A program made the translations under genes and the position numbers. This document shows, piece by piece, positions 17,439-23,858 of a stretch of DNA of 64,000 nucleotides (positions are counted from its first letter, which is position 1; each line of letters begins with the position of its first letter). Under the pieces are notes generated by a model. That model had not been told where the DNA came from. It did not search any database and was given only the letters and a program-made list of their open reading frames with translations. This DNA is from Microbacterium timonense (GTDB lineage: Bacteria > Actinomycetota > Actinomycetes > Actinomycetales > Microbacteriaceae): positions 1,156,158-1,220,157 of the forward strand of contig NZ_OLMV01000001.1 in assembly GCF_900292075.1 (NCBI RefSeq), written 5' to 3'.

Positions 17439-18224
17439 ATGAGCGGTAAGAAGTCCAAGGCTAAGCGTCAGCCTCCACGAGCTACGGCACCGCATCTCGT
17501 AAACGCAGCCATCGTGCAGCGCACTGCTCGCGCCGTCCTCTCCGTAGACATGAGCGATGTCGTGCTGCGCGATTTCGTGCCTCAGGTTGTGGTCGGATTG
17601 TGCCGCGCCGCAGCCGCGCAGAGCATCGTGGTGGCGGCGTTGACGCGTGCGGGTCAAGCATCGTCTGCGGCGCCGAACCGGCGCCTTGTGCTGGAGTCCG
17701 CTATTCGCCTCTTGTGGCTTAGCGGCCTGTCGAAGACAGACCGCCACACCGCCGCATCCGTGATGCTCGATGTGGACCGCAAGGAGACGAACGACACGCT
17801 CGCCTACTTGCAGAAGCAAGGGCAGGAGGCGCCGTTCGACCCGACGGAGATGAACCAGTTCGAGTTGGATGCTCCGACGAAGGGACCACTTCAGGAGCAG
17901 GCGCGCAAACTACGCGCCGCGGTTCTGGGCAGTGAATCGGAGCCGTGGTCGCTTTACGCGATGTGGCGGGAGGAGACAAAGTATGCGCACCCATCGGGCG
18001 CGTTGGCGGGCCAGTACGCCCCGACGCACGACAACTCACACCTGCAGTCCGGGCAGCCGGAACCTATGGACCCCGAGCTCGAAGCGCACCAGCTCGTCCA
18101 GTGCCTCATCGTTGCGGCGACGCAGCAAATCCTGAGCGATGAGGGGCTCGCGCCAGACGTTGCGTCTCGCATAACGAACGCCTTCCGCGCGCAATCACCT
18201 TTCACATTCGACTGGCCCGAGTGA
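17439..18224 (+). CDS. Hypothetical protein, first of a paralogue-like pair
   Basis: 261 residues with a basic N-terminus (GKKSKAKRQPPR). A helical body contains RLVLESAIRLLWLSGL (about 81-96) and a later YAMWREETKYAHPSG (about 172-186). The 'E-S-x-x-R-x-x-W-L ... W-x-x-x-x-x-x-x-H' arrangement recalls DUF5677-like helical proteins, but I do not claim membership. TAGCTT lies six bases before the ATG, so translation is probably leaderless. The next gene starts 7 bases after its stop and shows a similar pattern, suggesting the two form one functional unit. Function unknown. Confidence 0.65.
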   Translation: MSGKKSKAKRQPPRATAPHLVNAAIVQRTARAVLSVDMSDVVLRDFVPQVVVGLCRAAAAQSIVVAALTRAGQASSAAPNRRLVLESAIRLLWLSGLSKTDRHTAASVMLDVDRKETNDTLAYLQKQGQEAPFDPTEMNQFELDAPTKGPLQEQARKLRAAVLGSESEPWSLYAMWREETKYAHPSGALAGQYAPTHDNSHLQSGQPEPMDPELEAHQLVQCLIVAATQQILSDEGLAPDVASRITNAFRAQSPFTFDWPE

Positions 18225-18231
18225 GACTCGC

Positions 18232-19044
18232 ATGAGTGATGGCACCGGGAACCCCGACGCGTACAACCGCATTCAGGTCGCAAGACATGCTCTTGCGCAC
18301 TTCGTTCGGGAGGCGTACACGTCACGGCAGTTCGTGATGCCTGAGAGCCAAGCTGCGCATGACAAAGCACGAGCGGGGAGTGACCACATCCCGAACCGCC
18401 TGGTCGAAGGCTTCATCGCGTCGACGGCTGACCACCTGAAAGCCTGGCTACGTGCCAGCGAGCCGCCCGCGGGCGAGACCAGCCCGCTCCTTCACCTCTA
18501 CGCCGATTACACATTGTGGCGAGCCATCCTGGAATCGCTCGCGTCGGGCATATGGCTGCTCGCCCCTTCGCCGTCCGACGAGCGAATTCGGCGCGGCGTG
18601 ATTCTCGCTCTTTACGAGTGGAAGGCGACCGGACCTGTGGAGCGGCCTGGTCGCCCGGCAGATGAGGCCGCGACTCGGACGCAGACCGAACTGCACGGCA
18701 TCATCGAACGGGTGTGCAATCGGATGGGGTGGCCGGTCACCGACCTAGACCAGCGGCGGTTCGGACCTACGCAGATCATTCGGGGCGCGCAGCAACACCT
18801 TGGCTCCGATGGGCGTGACCTCTTCTACTGGTGGACTATCTGCTCTAGATCCGCACACGCGCAGAGCCTCACGGCGCTACTGCGCGCACGCCGCACACAC
18901 TTCGATACGCCACACGGTGGAGCGGTAGATGTGGAGACTGACGAAGCGCTCGTCGCCGAGTTGGTGGAGTTCGCGGTGGGAACCCTCAACTCCTTTGCTT
19001 CGCTAACCCGCGAGCGAGGGCTCTTGCGCGTGTCGCGAGAGTAG
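18232..19044 (+). CDS. Hypothetical protein, second of a paralogue-like pair
   Basis: 270 residues, mainly helical. It contains LWRAILESLASGIWLLAP (about 96-113) and FYWWTICSRSAHAQS (about 198-212), which line up with the 'ESAIRLLWL' and 'MWREETKYAHPS' segments of the preceding gene, so the two may be distant paralogues. It begins 7 bases after the previous stop with no clear Shine-Dalgarno sequence, implying coupling. No enzymatic motif, signal peptide or membrane helix was seen. Its place in the defence-rich island is the only functional clue. Confidence 0.65.
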   Translation: MSDGTGNPDAYNRIQVARHALAHFVREAYTSRQFVMPESQAAHDKARAGSDHIPNRLVEGFIASTADHLKAWLRASEPPAGETSPLLHLYADYTLWRAILESLASGIWLLAPSPSDERIRRGVILALYEWKATGPVERPGRPADEAATRTQTELHGIIERVCNRMGWPVTDLDQRRFGPTQIIRGAQQHLGSDGRDLFYWWTICSRSAHAQSLTALLRARRTHFDTPHGGAVDVETDEALVAELVEFAVGTLNSFASLTRERGLLRVSRE

Positions 19045-19601
19045 TTGGCCGCTAACCTCGAAATCTGGCTCCTGGTCGCCATAGTCTAAGACCCCAGACT
19101 CGAGGCGAGAGGTTCGTACCCGACGGCGACAAGGATGTAGACGTTTTCGACGCGACCCTCGGAGTCGTAGTCCAGTTCCTCCTCGTGGTCGTCGAGATGC
19201 AGCAGGGATTACGGTATGCAACCGTGCCCCGCACGCGGGACATTCGGCACGTTTAGACTCAGTTCCGTCCTGCCCCGCGGGCGTGCGGCTCGGCGGACGT
19301 GATTCGAGAAGTACAGGCGACTCCCTCTTTGGTTCCCCGGCGTTGAGCGCAGAACTTCGCCGTTCGAATGGCCCGCTCGCTGCCAGAATCTTCGCACCGT
19401 ACGGACTATGCACACGGTTGGCTCGTGCGTCTCGCAGCCCCGAACCGGCGGAAAGCTTCTACGGAGCCCAATAGTCGTCTTCGCTCGGCATTGCTGCGAG
19501 TTCACGTAAGCCGATGCCGGGTGGCCCCGCGTCCACGTACCGCCCGATTGGGGATCATGAACGAACAGATCGGATCCCGTTGCTCGGAATGAAACCGACT
19601 C
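19045..19601. other. Gene-poor stretch before the excisionase
   Basis: 557 bases with no intact gene. Its left half holds the possible decayed zinc-ribbon gene. In the right half I see nothing convincing. Confidence 0.45.
19086..19256 (-). pseudogene. Possible decayed small zinc-ribbon gene
   Basis: On the minus strand one frame reads ECPACGARLHTVIP and a second frame continues with LLHLDDHEEELDYDSEG and then ENVYILVAVGYEPLASSLGS to a TAG at 19088-19086. The second frame has a stop just before it and no start codon. A single-base change near 19,210 would join them into a short acidic protein with a CxxC. I read this as a frameshifted remnant; it could also be chance. Confidence 0.3.
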
Positions 19602-19781
19602 TCAGACGTCGACGCCGAAGGCGCGCAGCAGCGGGACGCGAGGGATCATTCGGCGCGGGCCGAGCTGGATCGTGGGGATGGTCCCGTTCTCGATGCCGAG
19701 CTTGATCGTGCGGTAGTCGACGCCGACGAGCTTTGCGGCATCCTTCATTGTCAGTGCCAGAGAATCTTGTGATCGATTCAT
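19602..19781 (-). CDS. Excisionase/helix-turn-helix protein
   Basis: 59 residues from ATG 19781. It carries a winged helix-turn-helix of the excisionase type: LTMKDAAKLVGVDYRTIKLG (about 10-29), then IENGTIPTIQLGPRRMI, then RVPLLRAFGV. This 'AA-x-x-x-G-v-x-x-x-T-x-x-x-x-i-x-x-G-x-i-P-x-x-x-x-G-r-r' pattern is the one seen in Xis and related directionality factors, which bend DNA at attR and promote excision with the integrase. It sits near the right end of the island while the integrase sits at the left, as expected for a circularised element. Confidence 0.8.
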   Translation of the reverse strand: MNRSQDSLALTMKDAAKLVGVDYRTIKLGIENGTIPTIQLGPRRMIPRVPLLRAFGVDV

Positions 19782-19900
19782 GGTCCTGCCCTTCTGTGAG
19801 CCAGCAGTGTCAGTCTCCCTTCATCGCAAAGTACCACAGGCGTGAGCCAAGATCGACAGTCTTCTTCGCGAATCGTCGATGACCTGGAATAGTGGGCTTC

Positions 19901-20545
19901 ATGGCAGACGTCGAGGCGTATGACTTCAGCGACGAACGCATCAATCTCGGCAGCGGGGTGACGCTGCCGAAGTCGTGGCATGCGCGCGTGTCGGGTGAGC
20001 AGGACGTGCCCGGCACGATCACCGTGCGCGTGGAGTGGGATGACACGCTCGGACGCACCGCCGTCGCCTTCGCCGCCCTCGAGCGCGAAGCGGAGGGCGT
20101 CGACATCACCAGCCAGGTGCTTCGCGAGGTGCGAACGCACTGGATCATGACGAGATCCGCTCTCGATGTCGTCACCGTCGACGTCGACGCTGAGGACGGC
20201 GACCAGGTCGACCGCATCCCGGTGCGCGATTTCCTCATTCGCGTGCGGGCGCAGGAGGAGCGCGAGCCCATGGAGTCCCTCCACGCCGCGATCTCCGTGT
20301 ATCGCGTCGCGACAGCGATCAGCTATCCGCCACTGAAGCTCGTCGCGGACAGTCTCCAGATCAGCCAGAGCACCGCGACCCGCCTCATGAGTCGCGCGCG
20401 CGACTCGGGTCTGGCACCCGAAGTCCGCATCCAGGAGCCGCGGCGCGCGCCGTCGGTAAATCCCTACAACCCGGGCGGGTCCTACGACCCCACGGCGCCC
20501 CACTACGGGCCTTCCCAGCCTGGAGGGCCTTCGATGGGCCGATGA
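19901..20545 (+). CDS. Hypothetical protein with HTH and proline-rich tail
   Basis: 214 residues from ATG 19901 (GTG 19892 also in frame). The N-terminal half is beta-rich and acidic (RINLGSGVTLPKSWHARV, TVRVEWDD). A helix-turn-helix follows near 145-175 (LKLVADSLQISQSTATRLMS), then a Pro/Gly/Tyr-rich tail. Short HTH plus an unknown N-terminal domain suggests a regulator of element genes. It is divergent from the excisionase, so a shared control region at 19782-19900 is likely. AATAGT seven bases before ATG 19901 would fit a leaderless message. Confidence 0.6.
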   Translation: MADVEAYDFSDERINLGSGVTLPKSWHARVSGEQDVPGTITVRVEWDDTLGRTAVAFAALEREAEGVDITSQVLREVRTHWIMTRSALDVVTVDVDAEDGDQVDRIPVRDFLIRVRAQEEREPMESLHAAISVYRVATAISYPPLKLVADSLQISQSTATRLMSRARDSGLAPEVRIQEPRRAPSVNPYNPGGSYDPTAPHYGPSQPGGPSMGR

Positions 20546-20740
20546 GAGACGCGGTGGGGACGCCAGCTGTTCGCGAGATGCCGTCAACGCGCCGCCCCGA
20601 GCCGCTTGAACATGTTGCTAAATGAAGATCGATGCCTTCAGCAAAGCGCCCAAAATACGTGGCGCGGGATAGTGCTCGGAGCAGGTCCTCAAACGGCCGC
20701 TCGCCGCGTGGCCTGGAATCACGCCTCACGGGGGGAAATT

Positions 20741-20762
20741 TTTGCCCGCATTTTGCCCGCAT
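20741..20762 (+). repeat. Tandem TTTGCCCGCAT repeats, candidate integrase arm sites
   Basis: Two perfect 11-base direct repeats, back to back, 115 bases left of the candidate attachment core. Arm-type integrase sites usually come as short direct repeats at this sort of distance. Role inferred. Confidence 0.4.
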
Positions 20763-20876
20763 CCTTTTCGCGGTTGGCTGTTTTCGGACGTCGCTCGATG
20801 CCGTACGATTCCCGAAAATCCGCGTGATTCCGCGGAAGTTGTCGTTTCGTGTCGCTATGCAGAATGCTCAAAACGT

Positions 20877-20900
20877 GTTCGAGTCCCTCCAGGGGCATCA
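20877..20900 (+). other. Candidate attR core (tRNA 3' end fragment)
   Basis: GTTCGAGTCC followed by CTCCAGGGGC and ATCA matches the T-loop, T-stem 3' strand and acceptor 3' strand of a tRNA whose 5' end would be GCCCCTG. The matching T-stem 5' strand is absent, so this is a fragment rather than a tRNA gene. Such fragments mark the far end of elements that integrate into tRNA 3' ends. The intact tRNA should lie left of the window on the plus strand. Confidence 0.5.
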
Positions 20901-20966
20901 CTCGAGGACCAACACTGTGGCTTGCCCGGTCCGGGGCCCCCACCGTTGATCCGGTCACCTGATGCT

Positions 20967-21836
20967 TCAGAGGACGGGGGCCAGCTCCTCGCGGATCCAG
21001 CTGCCCAGTGAGGTCGGCGTGGTGGTGACGATCGATCGCTCCTGCTCGGGCTGGAAGCCGTCTCGCAGCCCGGTCGACATCCCCAGCATTGCGTCCGCCA
21101 TGGCGGGCGGCATGCCCGCCTCGAGGTACTGGCCGCGCATCTGCTCGTCGGAGATCCGCTCGACGCGCACCTCTCGACCGAGCTGCTCCGTAAGGATCTC
21201 CCCGACCCGAGCCCACGTCAGGTCTTCGGGGCCGTGGACGGCCTGGATGCGGCGTCCGCTCCACTCGCCGTTCAGCAGGGCGAGCGCGGCCACCTCGGCG
21301 ATGTCCCGCGGGGCGACCCAGCTCATCGCAGCGTCCAGCGGCAGCACAGTCTGCAGCAGCCCCGCCTTCACCGCGGCCACCTCGAACAGCAGGTTGGTGA
21401 AGAAGTAGCCGCACCGCAGGTGCGTGACGTTCACGCCGGATTCGTCGAGGGCGACTTCCGTCTGCGCAAGCCCGTCGATCTCACCCGCGCCGTGCCGCTT
21501 CTCCGCACCGACGCTGCTCTGGAACACAACCCGCCTGATCTGGTTCGCCTCGACGGCGGCGACGATGGACTCCGTCGCGTGGACATAGTCGGCTATCGGG
21601 TCGGAGGACTCAGCGGACGGATCGACCCAGTAGACGGCGTCGACGCCGGCAGTGGCGGAAACAACCTGTGCCGGCTCGCGCAAGTCCGCCGTGACCAGCT
21701 CGACGTGCTCGGCGAGCGCGGCGGGGATGTTCTCTGGGTGGCGGGTGAGCAGCAAGGGCCGCACGCCCGCCCGGATGAGCATCCGCGTGAGGTGTCGGCC
21801 GACGTTGCCTTGAGGTATGGTGACGGCGATCTTCAT
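20967..21836 (-). CDS. NmrA-like NAD(P)-binding oxidoreductase
   Basis: 289 residues from ATG 21836, chosen because GAGAGGA lies upstream. A Rossmann N-terminus has the atypical dinucleotide loop IPQGNVGRHL (about 6-15), then LLLTRHPEN and VTADLREP. The atypical-SDR family to which this belongs includes NAD(P)H:quinone reductases (QorB-like) and redox sensors (NmrA-like). The substrate is unknown. It is divergent from a WYL regulator at 21919, which is the usual arrangement for a regulator controlling its neighbour; 82 bases separate the two starts. Confidence 0.8.
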   Translation of the reverse strand: MKIAVTIPQGNVGRHLTRMLIRAGVRPLLLTRHPENIPAALAEHVELVTADLREPAQVVSATAGVDAVYWVDPSAESSDPIADYVHATESIVAAVEANQIRRVVFQSSVGAEKRHGAGEIDGLAQTEVALDESGVNVTHLRCGYFFTNLLFEVAAVKAGLLQTVLPLDAAMSWVAPRDIAEVAALALLNGEWSGRRIQAVHGPEDLTWARVGEILTEQLGREVRVERISDEQMRGQYLEAGMPPAMADAMLGMSTGLRDGFQPEQERSIVTTTPTSLGSWIREELAPVL

Positions 21837-21918
21837 CGAGGTCCTCTCTTCCTTCCTCATCCCACGCTAGAAGCAGATGCGGCCTGATACTGGCCTCATC
21901 TTTTGCGATCATGGACCC

Positions 21919-22641
21919 ATGGACGCGCCCTCGACACGGTCGCTGGAGCTGCTGGCGCTTCTCCAGTCGGGGCGTGAGTGGACGGTCCACGACCTCGCAG
22001 CCCGTTTGCGGGTCAGCCCGCGCACCGCGCGCCGGGACGTGATGCGCCTCCGCGACATGGGGTACGACATCCGTTCCCGCCCCGGCCCGGGTGCTGGCTA
22101 TGCGCTGCGGCCGAGCATGAAGATCCCGCCGCTTCTCCTGAGCGCCGACGAAGTCTCGACGATCATCACGAGCCTGCTGGTCCTCGAAGCGTGGTCACCC
22201 GGCGACGCGACAGCCGCGACGGCGCGCGCGAAGCTCGAACAGGTGCTGCCGGCGAGCCTGCAGCGGCGGGCCACGGCGGTGGCGCTGTCCACACAGATCC
22301 TCCGTGAAGCTCCTGCGCCGGTGGACTGGGAGCTCGTCGGCACAATCGCCGACGCCGTCGCAGAAGGTGCGCGGCTCACCTTCGACTACACGGACCAGGA
22401 CGGCCGCCCTTCGCGGCGCACAGTCGAGCCCTACCGACATCTCCTGCGGCAGCAGCACTGGTACCTCATCGCCTATGACCTCGGGCGCGACGACTGGCGC
22501 CTTTTCCGGCTTGACCGGATGCACACCCCCTCAACGTCGCTCGGGCCACATGAGCGCCGCGTCTTCCCCTGCGACTCGATCGATGACTGGCTCACGAGCG
22601 ACTTCGGACGAGTGACGGACGTTCGCACGCGAGGGCTCTAG
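21919..22641 (+). CDS. WYL-domain transcriptional regulator (DeoR-like HTH)
   Basis: 240 residues from ATG 21919. A winged HTH occupies about 1-60 (LELLALLQSGREWTVHDLAA, then VSPRTARRDVMRLRDMGY), then a WYL domain of about 140-220 with TFDYTDQDG, VEPYRHLLRQQHWYLIAYD and DWRLFRLDRM. WYL regulators sense nucleotides, DNA ends or small ligands and often control defence or stress genes; here the divergent oxidoreductase is the likely target. ATG 21919 gives the standard family N-terminus. Confidence 0.85.
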   Translation: MDAPSTRSLELLALLQSGREWTVHDLAARLRVSPRTARRDVMRLRDMGYDIRSRPGPGAGYALRPSMKIPPLLLSADEVSTIITSLLVLEAWSPGDATAATARAKLEQVLPASLQRRATAVALSTQILREAPAPVDWELVGTIADAVAEGARLTFDYTDQDGRPSRRTVEPYRHLLRQQHWYLIAYDLGRDDWRLFRLDRMHTPSTSLGPHERRVFPCDSIDDWLTSDFGRVTDVRTRGL

Positions 22642-22677
22642 AGTCGGTGCCATGACGATTGACCGCGGCGAAGTCCT

Positions 22678-23208
22678 GTGAGCAGCGCACTGTACGACGA
22701 GCTGGACCGGATCTTCGCGAGCCGGGACCGGGACAACATGGGCCCGACCATCGCGGCGCTGCGGCCCCTCGCGGAGCGCCATCCCCGTGACGCACGCGTG
22801 CTCTACGAGATGGGCGGCGCCTACGACACGGCGGGCGATGAGGCGACAGCCGTCGAGTTCTATGAGCGGGCGATGGCCGAGGGCCTTGAAGGCGACCTGC
22901 GTCGCCGATGCTTCCTGCAGTACGGCAGCACGCTCCGCAACCTCGGGCGGCTCGATGAGTCGATGAGGGTCTTCGCGCTCGCGCGGGAGGAGTTCCCGGA
23001 TTCCGTCGCGCTGGGAGCTTTCGAGGCGCTGACGTTCCACGCCGCCGGACGCGCGAACACGGCTCTGGGCAGTCTCTTCCTTCTGCTGGCGCAGCACGTC
23101 CAGGCGGAAGACCTGGACCGATACAAGCCGGCCTTGCGTGGTAACGCGGAGTACTTGTTCTCGCTCGACGCGACCGGCGACCGCTCCGACACGGCCCGAG
23201 TGCGCTGA
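22678..23208 (+). CDS. Tetratricopeptide-repeat protein
   Basis: 176 residues with about three TPR units: ARVLYEMGGAYDTAGDEATA, CFLQYGSTLRNLGRLDESM and a degenerate one near the C-terminus. TPR repeats mediate protein contacts; no partner can be named. The start is GTG 22678. It overlaps the stop of a 9-codon open frame (ATG 22652 to TGA 22681) as GTGA, and that short frame is preceded by TAGAGT seven bases upstream. Translation may therefore depend on the small upstream frame. No ribosome binding site directly precedes the GTG. Confidence 0.75.
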   Translation: MSSALYDELDRIFASRDRDNMGPTIAALRPLAERHPRDARVLYEMGGAYDTAGDEATAVEFYERAMAEGLEGDLRRRCFLQYGSTLRNLGRLDESMRVFALAREEFPDSVALGAFEALTFHAAGRANTALGSLFLLLAQHVQAEDLDRYKPALRGNAEYLFSLDATGDRSDTARVR

Positions 23209-23298
23209 CCGCGTCGCCGCGACGCTCTCGCGAACCCTCTCCCCGATCGAGTCGAATGCCCCAAGACCGGCCCGTGCCATTGGAGGGATGATGAGATC

Positions 23299-23817
23299 AT
23301 GAGCACAACCGACACGTCCGCCGTCTTCGACTCCCTCGTCGGGGAGATCGCACAGAACAACGGCCGCGGACGGATCCTCGTCGCGATCGAAGGTGCGGCG
23401 GCGAAGAAGACTCAGGAGTTCGCCGACGCTCTCGCGCGCGCCAGCCGTGCCTCCGGTACGGCGACGTTCCGCGCGAGTGCGGAGCGTCCGGAGCGGTACT
23501 CCGCCGACGATGACGCCTCTGGCCTGCGCGCGGTGCTGACCGGCTTCCGCGACGGAGCCCTGGAACACGACGGCGAGACCAGTGCCGTCCCCGCCGACGC
23601 GGTCCTGATCGTCGACGGCAGGTTCCTGTTGAGCCCTCGGCTGCGGGGCGCATGGCACTTCCGCGTGTGGCTCGAAGGGGACGAGGCGCTGAGCGAGGCC
23701 GACTACGAGCAGCAGGTGCGGTACGTCCGCGACGAAGACCCCCGCGGCGCTGCCGACGCGATCTACGACACCTCGCGCGCCGACGTACCGGTGCGAGTGT
23801 TCTCCGACTCCTGCTGA
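23299..23817 (+). CDS. Uridine-kinase-like protein with degenerate P-loop
   Basis: 172 residues. The layout follows uridine kinase/P-loop nucleoside kinases: RILVAIEGAAAKKTQEFADAL (about 25-45) where the Walker A should be, FRDGALEHDG, then VLIVDGRFLLSPRLRGAWHF (about 97-116) matching the VxxDGxFL strand. However, the glycine-rich loop reads EGAAAKKT instead of GxxGxGKT, so ATP binding is doubtful. GGAGG precedes ATG 23299. This may be a divergent kinase that has lost or changed activity. Confidence 0.65.
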   Translation: MSTTDTSAVFDSLVGEIAQNNGRGRILVAIEGAAAKKTQEFADALARASRASGTATFRASAERPERYSADDDASGLRAVLTGFRDGALEHDGETSAVPADAVLIVDGRFLLSPRLRGAWHFRVWLEGDEALSEADYEQQVRYVRDEDPRGAADAIYDTSRADVPVRVFSDSC

Positions 23818-23822
23818 CCGGG

Positions 23823-23840
23823 GGCCGATCGAAGTCGGCC
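23823..23840. terminator. Hairpin between convergent genes
   Basis: GGCCGA-N6-TCGGCC, a perfect 6-bp stem, between the stop codons of two converging genes. It lacks a T run, as common in high-GC genomes. Confidence 0.35.
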
Positions 23841-23858
23841 ACGGCTCCGGCGGCCGGC

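Larger units (their letters stand above)
20546..20966. other. Right end of the island
   Basis: 421 bases without a gene. It contains two tandem 11-base repeats (20741-20762) and a tRNA-3'-end-like core (20877-20900). To its right the content changes to ordinary chromosomal genes. This is where I place the island boundary. Confidence 0.5.

Noticed and set aside
20860..20905. Intact tRNA gene
   Set aside because: Only the T-loop and acceptor 3' side are there. The T-stem 5' strand does not pair and no anticodon or D arm precedes it.
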